From positions 79,061,501 through 79,125,500 of the forward strand of contig JASDFA010000007.1 of assembly GCA_035772735.1 (NCBI GenBank): a stretch of DNA of 64,000 bases, given 5' to 3'. Positions 54,896 through 64,000 of this stretch are shown in pieces. Each line of letters begins with the position of its first letter. Position 1 is the stretch's first letter. The notes below the pieces were generated by a model, which was given only the letters and a program-made list of their open reading frames with translations, was not told where the DNA came from and did not search any database. The stretch comes from Datura wrightii (taxonomy: Eukaryota > Streptophyta > Magnoliopsida > Solanales > Solanaceae). A program made the translations under genes and the position numbers.

Positions 54896-56070
54896 CTTCA
54901 CCAACTCCTTCTTTCCCTCACCCATGTGGGATACACTCTCCACAGAGAGCCTACTAAGTGCATCCGCCACAACATTAGCCTTGCCCAGGTGTTAAAGAAC
55001 ACTCGTATCGTGGTCTTTTTATAACTCCAACCACCTCCTTTGCCGAAGATTGAGATATTTCTACGTGAACACATATTGCAAGATGTTGTGATCTTGAATA
55101 CATCCACGTGAACTCTGTACAAGTAATGCTGCCATATCTTCAATGCAAACACCACCGCGGCCAACTCAAGATCATGGGTCGGGTAATTCTTTTCGTGAAC
55201 TTTCAACTATAGAGAGGCATATGCTATTACTTTCCCGTGCTGTATCAACACACATCCCAGTCCAACTCACAAAGAATCACAATATACAACAAAGCCATCC
55301 GTACCCTCGGATAAAGTCAACACTGGTGCTGAAGTGAGTCTGGTCTTCAATTCCTAAAAGCTTTCCTCACAAGCCTCCGACCTTTGGAACATCACCTTCT
55401 TCTGAGTCAACTTGGACAAAGGTGTCACAATAGATGAGAAACCCTCAACAAATCTTCGGTAGTAACCTGCTAGTCCCAAGAAGCTCTAAATCTCTGAAGG
55501 ACTCACCGGTCTATGCCAATTCTTCACTGCCTCAATTTTCTATGAATCTACTTTTATGCCCTCACCTGATACCACATGGCCGAAAAATGCTACCATGTCA
55601 AACAAAAACTCACATTTGCTGAAATCTTCATACAACTGATGATCCTTGAGGGTCTAAAGCGGTATTTGCAAGTGAACGACATGCTCCTCCTCGCTCCGAG
55701 AGTATATAAGGATATCATCAATGAACACAATCATGAACATGTCCAGATATTACTTGAACACCCTATTCATCAGGTCCATAAAAGCTGTAGGAGCATTGGT
55801 TAGTCCAAAAGACATAACAATAAATTTGTAGTGACCATACCAAGTCCTGAAAGCGGTTTTCGGGATATCACTCTCCCAAACTTTGAGCTGGTGATACCCG
55901 AACCTTAGATCCATCTTCGAGAAACACCTGGCACCCTAGAGTTGGTCAAATAAATAATCGATCCTAGGAAAGGGGTACCTTTTCTTCATAGTTACCCTAT
56001 TCAGCAGCCGATAATCAATACACATCCGAAGGGATCCATCCTTCTTTCGAACAAAGATAACCGGTGCACC
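54896..56070 (-). pseudogene. Element H RT and RNase H
   Basis: The minus reading gives RT with FIDD at 55725-55714 and ILIYS after it, the connection (PSEI...LGLAGYYRRF-like, about 55440-55500), and RNase H (CDSL..., then VHEKNYPTHDLELAAVVFAL, about 55090-55330). Stops occur at several codons, so it is not translatable as one protein. Confidence 0.82.
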
Positions 56071-57003
56071 CTATGGAGACTTGCTCGGTCTAATGAAACC
56101 CTCACCCAATAAGTCCTTCAACTTTTCCTTTAACTCTTCTAACATGGCTGGATCCATCCTGTTAGGAGGAATGGAGATAGGACGCATATCGGGCAATAGA
56201 TCAATACCGAAATCAACTTCCCTCTCTAGAGGAACACCTAGCAAATCATTGGGGAAAACTTCCAGACACTCACACACCACTGGAATTGACTTAATAGTCG
56301 TGGTCTCAGACTCTACATCCTTAATCCTAACTAGGTGGTACATGCAACCCTTATAGATCATTTTCTTGGCCTTGAGGTAAGAGATAAAGCAACCTACAGG
56401 TACCGCTGAACTACCCCTCCATTCTAAAGTTGGTTCACCCAAAAAACGAAACTCCACCGCTCGGGTTCTACAGCTAACCAAAGCATAACATGTAAAAAAC
56501 CAATCCATGCCCTGAATAATATTAAAATCAGACATAGCTAATTCTACTAAATCTTTGGAGGTGAAATTATGCAATACTGTAATGGGGCAACCACTATATA
56601 CCCAACTAGCTACAATTGAATCACCGACCAGAGTAGACACAGAGAACGGTTCTGACAAAATTTCAGGACTAACTCCAAAGCTACTTGCAATGTAAGGTGT
56701 CACAAAAGACAATGTAGCTCCCAAATCTAAAAAAGCATAAGCATCAATACGAAAGACTCGCAACATACCCGTGGCCACATCAAGCGAAGACTCCTCTTGG
56801 TGAGGCACTAGGGTGTAAAATCTATTTTGGCACTGACCACCTACTAAACTAGTGGAAGCACCCTGCTGAGGGGGTCGTGCTGCTGGAGCAGTATAACTGG
56901 CTGTAGGGCAACCTCTGATCCTGTGTCTGGACTTGCCACACCCGAAACAAGAATTCGCGCTGACCGGGAACCCTCGGGATGATTCTTGCTGCACTTCGCA
57001 CAA
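56071..57003 (-). pseudogene. Element H zinc knuckle, protease and RT start (open 310-codon segment)
   Basis: Longest open stretch of H. It has a zinc knuckle CFGCGKSRHRIRGC (CX2CX4HX4C, intact), a variable linker, then protease MLRVFRIDAYAFLDLGATLS with DLGA intact, DFNIIQGMDWFFTCYA, a linker with VVCECLEVFPNDLLGVP, and the RT entry GEGFIRPSKSP. It stops where RT sequence goes on in frame. It is part of a polyprotein and not a separate gene. Confidence 0.85.
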
Positions 57004-57980
57004 ACTGGAAAAGTGCGCTCCACTTGCATGCTACCATGATCCCTCGAGCCTATAGCCCTGCACCTTTGATGTCCCCTGAACTTGGATGGAGTGTTGGCCG
57101 ATGATGGAGCTAGAGCAATGGACCTATGTTGGGTCTTTATAACGTGGTCCACCCCTTGACCTAGTCGGAGAAACCCCATAGCTGTCGGTCCTGGCGCTCT
57201 TGGCCTCTCTCTACCTCCTGTAGACCAACTCCATCTGCTGTGCATACAATATAATATGGGGAAAATCAATGTCCAGATGAAGCATGGAGATCCTGCAATT
57301 CTTGTCCAAGTAATTCGCTACTCCATGCAAAAAATGGCTCACCCGAGCCCACTAATCCACCACCAACTCTGGAGCATATTTCAATAACCGAGTGAATTCC
57401 TATACATACTCCTGGAAAGACATGTTACCCTACTTTAGATTCACAAAATTGGCTGCCTTGAGCTCCCTCATCTCTTAAAGGAAGAATCGATCCATGAATG
57501 CAGTGTGAAACTCATCCCAATCTATTGGGCCTGCACCCGCCGCCCTGGCATCTCTCCATTGCTTAAACCATATATGTGCTACCCCCTTTAGCTAATAGGA
57601 TGTGAAGTCAATGAATTCCCCATTATTCACCCCCATAACCTAGGTGATCTTTAGAATCTCCTTAATGGACTCATGTGGATCCTCGTCCATCCTTGACCCG
57701 TGAACTCCGAAAGGCTCATCCTCAAGAAATCCCTCAACCTAGCTGCTGTTGCATTCCAATTCTAAAGGAAATGCACCACCGTAGGATTTTGGACTTGGGC
57801 AGTCATGGCCTATCCAGCATCTAAATTGCTACCCTAAACTCGGGATGGGCAGCTGGCTTTGGTACGTGCTCTTCATGGACGGGTGGAGCTGGCTGATGCT
57901 CACCATCATGGCCACCCTCATGATCATTACCATTTCTGTTTCTCCTGGAATTTACTCAACATGGAAGCATGATTCTGTAA
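57004..57980 (-). pseudogene. Element H gag
   Basis: The minus reading is broken by stops and frameshifts. It keeps the order of C and E: an N-terminal RRNRNGNDHEGGHD-like stretch (about 57900-57950), an MRELKAANFVNLK-like segment (about 57430-57475), and a YLDKNCRISMLHLDIDFP-like segment (about 57255-57320). Confidence 0.75.
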
Positions 57981-58105
57981 ACGCGAATAGCGTGAATTAG
58001 AAGAGTAAAGGATGTTTATCGCACGACATAGATATTGAAAGAAGGGAACATTTCCTTAGTGTCTAGTAGCCTCTTCGTCATAAGCGTGGCACGCTTCATA
58101 CCCAT

Positions 58106-59268
58106 TGATCACGGGCAAAAATAGTATGCCCGAGATACGCTTTATGACTTAAATTAGTCTTGTTTATCTAAGTTATTGTATACATTTTCATGTAATTTTA
58201 TATGTATGTGAAGATATGTGCTAACCAACATGATTAGCCTTTGTTTTGTAGGTTTTGATGACTTTTGAGCAACTAATCCATGAGTTGTTGAAGTAGAGGC
58301 TTGGAAACGGAATTAACCCGCGAACGTCGGCAAAGAGGAGGCACAAAACAGCCCACCTACGCGTCGGAAACATGCCACGGAAGGCAGGCTGATCACAACA
58401 TCCCACTTGCACGTTGGCAACATGCCACGGCAGGCTGGCTGCGCTACATGGAGGTGTCAACGCGCTGCCCAAGAAGCGTAACACGCTGCCAACGCGGCAA
58501 GGTGCTGCCGAGGCCAAATTTCGAGTGATTTCTAGAGAGCTTTCGCGTTGCCTCCGTGTCACGGAGGCAGTGCTCCGCGATACACTCCGTGACACGGAGC
58601 CATTCCACGACAGGCTAAATTAAGCACGTTCTCCATTTACTATAAATAGGACCCTTAGCTCCTAATTCCATTTTCTCACAATTTTATTCTGGAAAACTAC
58701 CTAGGAGTGAAGGGAGAAGTGGGAGAACTCATCTAGGGTTTGGAAAATTCCCTTCTCATCTACCAAATTCATGTAAGTAGTTGTGAGGCTAAGTTGAGTT
58801 AAATGGTTAGACGCACGAAAGTCCCTAATCGTTTCCCCGTAAACCACAACATAATTGATTGCCCGCGACTAGAAATTAAACTCCTCACTCACAACGATGC
58901 AGTGAGGCTAGATTGTCGTGTTTAGAGGCTCGAAAGGCCATAAACATGCAATTCTAATTATGTGAAATAACAATTGATAGTTCCATGCTTAACCCATTGC
59001 AAAGCGTAGTATCGCATGATTTATTGGTTTTCACTCTATGTTGCTCCTAGAGTAATTTTTGAATATTTCGTTGACCCAAACTAGACTTAATTAAATCTTT
59101 TTCGAACACTTCTATAACCAACACCTGCGAAAGTTAAGATCACACTTGAAATGGATAGTTAAAGGAATGGGTCCAGTCCCTGTGGGTTCGACAATCCAGT
59201 TCTTAAAAAGAGCCACTATATTACTTGCACGACCCGTACACTTGCGGACGCATGAATCGGGCATGTCA
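58106..59268 (+). mobile_element. 5' LTR of element I (chimeric)
   Basis: About 1163 bp. U3 (58106-58600) matches element D, including the CGGGCA / TGCCCG terminal stem and palindrome 58556-58566 / 58585-58595. From about 58610 the sequence (ACTATAAATAGG TATA region at about 58638, then R/U5) matches neither D nor A. It ends CATGTCA. Confidence 0.8.
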
Positions 59269-59274
59269 AGTTTT

Positions 59275-59292
59275 TGGCTATGTTGCCGGGGA
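59275..59292 (+). promoter_or_regulatory. Degraded primer-binding site of element I
   Basis: TGGCTATGTTGCCGGGGA, three mismatches from the tRNA-Asp complement, six bases after the LTR. Confidence 0.75.
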
Positions 59293-59399
59293 CTCGGCGA
59301 AGTTTTGATAATTTATCTATTTTTGTGTGATTTTTGAAATTTTCTTAAGTGTTGAGAAACTTGGTCTTAGTCTGCTTATTTGCAGGTGACAGGTTGTCC

Positions 59400-61800
59400 T
59401 GCCGAGCTAGCTAGAAATAGAGAGCTTGTGGAACCGTTGCTGGAACCTGAACATCAAATCCATTTGCAAAGGAGAGTAGATCTAGGGCAAAAGCTGAATA
59501 GACTTCAAGAAAAGGTACAACAACAACAACCCGTGGGAAAAGCACAATTGTCATCACAAGCAATGGCAGAAAGACCAGTTTGAGAAGTGGCAATCCCACT
59601 AGCGACAAATGTGACCTCTAGCATTCGTAAACCGGAGCCTGGAGGGGACTTTGAGCTTAAACAGAACATGGTGCAGCTGTTACCTTCTAGTGGTCAATTC
59701 ACTGGGATGGCACATGAGGACCCACAGCAGCACTTACAGAACTTTCTTGAGATTAGTGACACATTTGTCCCCACCGGCGTGTCCACAGATTATGTCCGCC
59801 TGATCCTCTTCCCATTTTCACTGTTGGGAGAGGCGAAAAAGTGGCTGAAGGCCGAGCCACTGAACTCCATAACCTCATGGAATGATGTGGCTAAGAAGTT
59901 CCTTATCAGATTCTTTCCTTCAGGCAAAACTGCAAAGTTGAGAAGTGAAATACTCAGTTTCAAGCAAAGGCCTGATGAGAACTTATATATGGCTTGGGAA
60001 AGATTCAAGTCATTGTTGAGAGACTGCCCCTATCACCAGCAATCAAATGAAGTGCTGGCTCATACGTAGAGAGTCTAGACCCATACACAAAAATATTACT
60101 AGACTCTGCATCGGGTGGGCAAGCCTTGTAGAAGACATATGATGAGTTGTACAACTTGTTGAACAGAATTGCACAAGGAAACCCAGACTGGCACAGCGAG
60201 TCATCGAGGGGGGCAGGAAAGAGATCAGGGTTGATAGAAGCAGATGGTTTGAATGCCTTGGAAGCACAATTAGCTTCGTTCCAGTATCAGATGATGACTC
60301 AGTTCAATAAACTGAGTATGAACCAACACCAGGGCCAGGATAATACAGTTCAGCAAGCTCCGAGTTGGTGTGAAATTTGTGGCAATAATGGGCACAATGC
60401 AGAATCTTGTGGAGCCAATTCGGAATCAGTCAATTTTGTTGGTAATGTGCATAGGAATCAGAATTTTGGGAACAACTCCAACAGAAATTGGCAGGGCCAC
60501 CCGAATTTTTCTTGGGGTGGAAACCAACAGCAGAATTATATGCAACCTCAACAACACCAGTATCACCAGAATAGGCAGAATGATGGGCAATTGAGCAGCA
60601 GCATTGCTGAAACATGCAGAAAATCATGGAGACCCAGACTTAGTTAGTGGAAAATTAGGCGAGGATGGCAACAGACTTAAAGAATCAGCAAATGGCCACC
60701 CGCAATCTTGAAAAACAAGTGGGTCAGATAGCAGCTGCTCAAAACATGAGATCACAAGGGGGATTACCCAGCGACACAGATCCTAACCCCCGGCAGATCA
60801 ATGCCATCAGTCTGAGAAGCGGTAGGCAATTATCTGATGCAGTGCCAAAAGAGCTGAGAAAGGGGGTGCAGTCGGAGTTGGTTAGACCAGGACCATCAAT
60901 CAACATGGGAGATAATCAGAGTGCTGGGCAACAAAATGCAAAACTTTCATTGCAGCCAGCACAAAGACCACCACCACCATTCCCTCAGAAATTCAGAAAG
61001 AGCAAGGAAGAGGAATGCTTCAAAAAGTTCTTTGAGAGCTTCAAAGAACTTCACATAAATTTGCCTCTTATTGATGTCTTGTAGGGAATGCCCAAGTATG
61101 CTAAATACTTGAAGGACGTGATGGCGAACAAAGTGAGATTGGTGGATGTCCAGATTATAGCACTGACTGAGGAGTGCAGTCACAGGGTATTGAGCAAAAT
61201 ACCAAAGAAGCTCAAAGACCCAGGGAGTTTTACCCTCCCCATACAAATTGGTAAAGCTGAGGTGCTACGAGCTTTGTGTGACTTAGGGGCAGCATTTAAT
61301 CTAATGCCCCTATCCTTATTCAACACCCTAGGGTTGGGAAAACCGAGGCGACAAGGTTGATGTTACAGCTGGCTGACAAGTCGCGAGTGACACCTGATGG
61401 AATAATAGAGGACCTTCTCATCAAAGTAGATAAGTTTATTATACCTGCTGATTTTATCGTCTTAGATTTTCATGTTGATGACCAGGTACCCTAATTCTTG
61501 GGACGACCATTCTTGGCCACTGGAGGAGCAGTGATTGACTTGAAAGTAGGGACCCTGAAAATGAGGGTTGAGGATGAAGAAGAAATCTTCCGCGTTTACC
61601 AAGAAATGAACCCATCTGCACGCTACAGAAACCATTGTCAAGTTAGTGTGTTGGCAGAGGATGAGTCTGGGGTGGAGGATTCCACAGGTGCAGGGCCAAA
61701 GGCAATGACAAGTGTTCAGCCCAAGTCTGATAAAGGGCTTCAAATTGAGAAGAAGTTGGAGAAAGAGAGGAACAGAGTGGAGGTTGTTCCCTCTAAATAG
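59400..61800 (+). pseudogene. gag-protease of element I, multiply broken
   Basis: Same architecture as A and B. The N-terminus reads ELARNRELVEPLLEPE, with CTA at the position of the CTG start of A and B. A stop follows at 59581-59583 (TGA where A has CGT and B a Cys codon at the aligned position). The capsid domain is 59587-60069 (HEDPQQHLQNFLEISD, WLKAEP, RFFPSGKTAKL), then a break at 60067 (TAG) and a TAG at about 60128. The zinc knuckle CEICGNNGHNAESC (CX2CX4HX4C) is intact near 60367-60410. A stop lies at 60644-60646. The protease DLGAAFNLMP is near 61285. A stop at 61492-61494 comes just before LGRPFLATGG. It is dead. Confidence 0.85.
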
Positions 61801-61867
61801 CAAAAGAAAAGGAGATGGTTCTCGAAAGAGAACCCAGGTATAAGGATGTCCTAAAAAGGACAGTCCA

Positions 61868-61915
61868 CGTCGGGCCATGACGTAAAATAAGGCGCTTCTT
61901 GGGAGGCAACCCAAG
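61868..61915 (+). promoter_or_regulatory. Double hairpin of element I
   Basis: CGTCG / TGACG with one G-U pair (61868-61882), then CTTGGG / CCCAAG with loop AGGCAA (61898-61915) and a GGTACC follow-on. It is 67 nt after the current last stop, farther than in A, B and D, probably because this coding end has decayed. Confidence 0.72.
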
Positions 61916-62448
61916 GGTACCGCAGGTACAATTTGTAATTTTGATTTTGTGTTGATTGTGTTATTTTCATTTTGTTTGTGTTTTTGGTGGAAAGTTAAGC
62001 ACCGATGGAGGGAAGTCTGAGTACCGAGAAGGTGGAAGCTAAAGAGCATGGAATAGAAGAAGTGTGGGGTCAAACACCCATCTCTAAAACTTGAAAGGAC
62101 AACATGCTTTTAGCTTTGCATAGAGGCTCAGGGAGTATTTCTCATCCTTTAAATGTTAATTTAATACTATGAGGACATAGCATGATTTAAGTGTGGGGTG
62201 AGGGAAATTTCAAAATTTTTGTGCTTAACAATTTTTGGTGGATGTAATGCTTGTGAGAAATTTGAAAATTTTGAAAATTTTTTGTGAATTAAGCATGACT
62301 TCATCACCCGTTGGTTTTTCTTTTCGGTTCTTTTCCGAAGGGGGGTCTTTGAACCGAAGAATAAAAATTTGTTTTCTTTTTTTTTTCTTTCTTTCCTTTG
62401 TATGTATATAGTGTTTTTAGTCATAGTTAGGGACTGTTTCCGACGATG
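61916..62448 (+). other. Structured non-coding tail of element I, first part
   Basis: Contains hairpin CTATG-AGGA-CATAG (62167-62180) plus TTTAAGTGTGGGGT. Next is inverted repeat TTCGGTTC (62323-62330) / GAACCGAA (62351-62358), then the start of the GATGGATGG block, in which J is inserted. Confidence 0.72.
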
Positions 62449-62453
62449 GATGG
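62449..62453. repeat. TSD GATGG, left of solo LTR J
   Basis: Repeated at 63875-63879. The joined site matches D's uninterrupted GATGGATGGATGACGACC block (33726). Confidence 0.9.
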
Positions 62454-63874
62454 TGATCTTGGGCAGATTTATATGCCTAAGTGATACTCAAAAGTATCAT
62501 TTTCGCCTTGTTTATCTATCAATGTGTATACATTCTCATGTAATTGGTAATAAAATGTGAATTTATACTAACCAACATGATTAGCATTGTTTTTCAGGTA
62601 AAATGTGATTTCGGGAAGCTAAAATGCATGTTGAAGGATATTGGAGTTGGACTTGGATGCGAGCAAGGGAAAAAGCATTGGACAGCATGAAATAAAGGGG
62701 CTCCGCGATGGAGCCGTGTCACGCTGCCATCGCGGAGGCATTCTGCCTGGATGGTGAAAATTCAGCCAATTTCCAGTGGAGGTCCGCGTTTGCTCCTTGG
62801 CACGGAGCCAGTGCTCCACAATGCACGTCATGCCACGTTGAGCCTAAATTCCCGGACCCCCAGTTCCAGTGAGGGTCCGCGTTCATGGCGTGTCACGGAG
62901 GCAGTGCTCCGCGACGCACTCCGTGACACATTGCTCATTATTCCGGGAAAAATTCCCAGCAGTATAAATAGAACACTTAAGTTCATTTTTCATAATGCTG
63001 ACTTGGTAGAGCAAGGACGTGGGTTACAGGCAGTTGAGGGACGAAAAGTTCAGGGTATTTTCTCTTTTTCTTTCTTCTTTAATTCAAATGCTTGTATGAT
63101 TAACACTCATTTTATGATGATTAATCCACAAATGAGTGGCTAATTCCTATCCTTGCTGAGGTTATGAACAATTGTGATGAAATTTGATTATTGATTCTAT
63201 GGGTTTTCATCTTTTCTTCCATGTTGTTCTATTAATTCTTGTTTTTACTGCATTAGTGTGTGGCCTACATTAATGTACATCTAAAAAGTCCGGTTTCACT
63301 CGAGAGAGCACGAAATTGGAAAGTTGTGAATTAATAGGATATGTTCTTTACTTGATTTGGGAAAATTGAGTCTTGATTTGCTTTCAAGATAGAAATATAC
63401 CTGAAGGTCGTATTAGTCAATTTAGGAACCGGAATTGTATAGCTAGGACATGAATTGCATTTGATCACAGAAATGTAGACGGATGGTTCATGATTCTTAA
63501 GTGAGGTTAAATACGAGAGTTTTAATCTCTTGGCAGATCTTCTTGGCTAGCAACTAGAGGAAAAGATTAACCAAAGTATGATGATAATTAGTTTCATTAC
63601 ATGTTCGTTTAACCTTAGCATGGTTTCATTCATAGTTCAGATTCAAAGTAGATAATTGTTCTTAGTTTTAGTATAAAAATTTATAAAACAAACTATCAAC
63701 TTTTTGGTTCCGCTGTTGTTTGCATTTTTAGAAGTAAAATATAGTACACTTGAGCAATTTGCACTTCATCCAAGTCTCTGTGGGATCGATACTTGGCTTA
63801 CTAAAGCCACTTACTACTTGTTCGACCATGTGCACTTGCGTGTCGATTTATAACCCCATATAACACCCCGAACA
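62454..63874 (+). mobile_element. Element J: solo LTR of the A/B group
   Basis: 1421 bp, TGATCTTGGGC...CCCGAACA, with exact TSD and no internal sequence, so it is a product of LTR-LTR recombination. It has three GC-rich U3 modules, with palindrome 62890-62900 / 62919-62929 (perfect 11-bp arms). TATAAATA is at about 62963-62970. The CACTTGCGTGTCGATTTATAAC block precedes the end. Confidence 0.92.
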
Positions 63875-63879
63875 GATGG

Positions 63880-64000
63880 ATGATGACCGTCTTGAAGAAA
63901 AATTAGTCAGTAGGTGTTGGATTTTTGAAACCATAACTAAATGGTGCTTGATGTTCCTGTTATGTGCCATACGTGATTGTAAGATGCAAGTATGTTTAGT
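63880..64000 (+). other. Tail of element I, continuing beyond J
   Basis: Matches D from about 33735 to 33850, so it continues the interrupted tail. It runs off the window and contains no gene. Confidence 0.8.

Larger units (their letters stand above)
51067..58105 (-). mobile_element. Element H: Tekay/Del-type chromovirus, minus strand, 5' end cut by element I
   Basis: In minus order from 58105: gag leader, gag, zinc knuckle, PR, RT, RNase H, integrase, chromodomain tail, PPT, 3' LTR. The 5' LTR and PBS lie beyond element I, outside the window. It is the best preserved of the three chromoviruses: RT FIDD, PR DLGA and the zinc knuckle are intact, but several stops remain. Confidence 0.87.
58106..64000 (+). 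mobile_element. Element I: degraded Athila-like element, plus strand, running off the window
   Basis: 5' LTR (58106-59268), degraded tRNA-Asp PBS, broken gag-PR, double hairpin, and a tail homologous to element D, interrupted by solo LTR J and continuing to 64000. It was probably inserted in H just upstream of gag. The 3' LTR and TSD partner are outside the window. Confidence 0.82.

Overview
This window looks like a gene-free block of a large plant nuclear genome. Nearly every base belongs to LTR retrotransposons inserted into one another. Two lineages are present. The first is Tekay/Del-type Ty3 chromoviruses: primer-binding site (PBS) matching initiator tRNA-Met, a gag-PR-RT-RH-IN order, a chromodomain-like integrase tail, and LTRs of about 2.1-2.6 kb. 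The second is Athila-like elements without a polymerase: PBS matching tRNA-Asp and LTRs of about 1.2-1.6 kb. I saw no host gene, tRNA, rRNA or CRISPR. The element types indicate a flowering plant, probably a eudicot. Solanaceae is only a guess.

Layout, left to right. L is a plus-strand LTR fragment at 123-861, continuing at 36672-37816. It is split by C, a minus-strand chromovirus at 862-36666 (target-site duplication, TSD, GTAGA/GTAGG). C is itself split by three complete elements. A is at 4534-14393 (+, TSD AAGGG) in the integrase gene. B is at 15779-25543 (-, TSD CATAC) in the RT gene. D is at 30609-36506 (+, TSD ACTAC) in C's 5' LTR. To the right lie E, a decayed chromovirus (37817-45165, -), K, a 3'-end remnant (45166-46517, +), and F, half an Athila-like element (46518-50251, -). 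Then come G, half an LTR (50252-51066, +), H, a chromovirus (51067-58105, -), and I, an Athila-like element (58106 to the window end, +) interrupted by J, a solo LTR (62454-63874, TSD GATGG).

The A and B elements share one plan: LTR, tRNA-Asp PBS, gag plus aspartic protease, a roughly 1.3-kb leader, a second ORF of 406 codons resembling the 'putative plant transposon protein' family, a roughly 1.8-kb structured non-coding tail, polypurine tract (PPT), LTR. They have no RT, RNase H or integrase and must have been mobilised in trans. D keeps the LTR, PBS and 3' tail but carries an unrelated 312-aa Cys/His-rich coiled-coil ORF. B's ORF2 and D's ORF are the only long intact reading frames.

The most unusual content is structural and non-coding. 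(1) A perfect 11-12 bp palindrome (arms GTGTCACGGAGG / CCTCCGTGACAC) occurs at least eleven times, in the U3 of every Athila-like LTR except F and also inside A and B upstream of ORF2. (2) Two consecutive hairpins lie 9-10 nt after the stop codon in A, B and D, although D's coding sequence is unrelated. (3) A hairpin with a purine [A/G]GGA tetraloop precedes PPT-like TTAAGTGTGGGG tracts at two places per element, with compensatory stem changes between families. (4) The gag frames of A and B appear to start at a conserved CTG in good context, with an in-frame stop just upstream.
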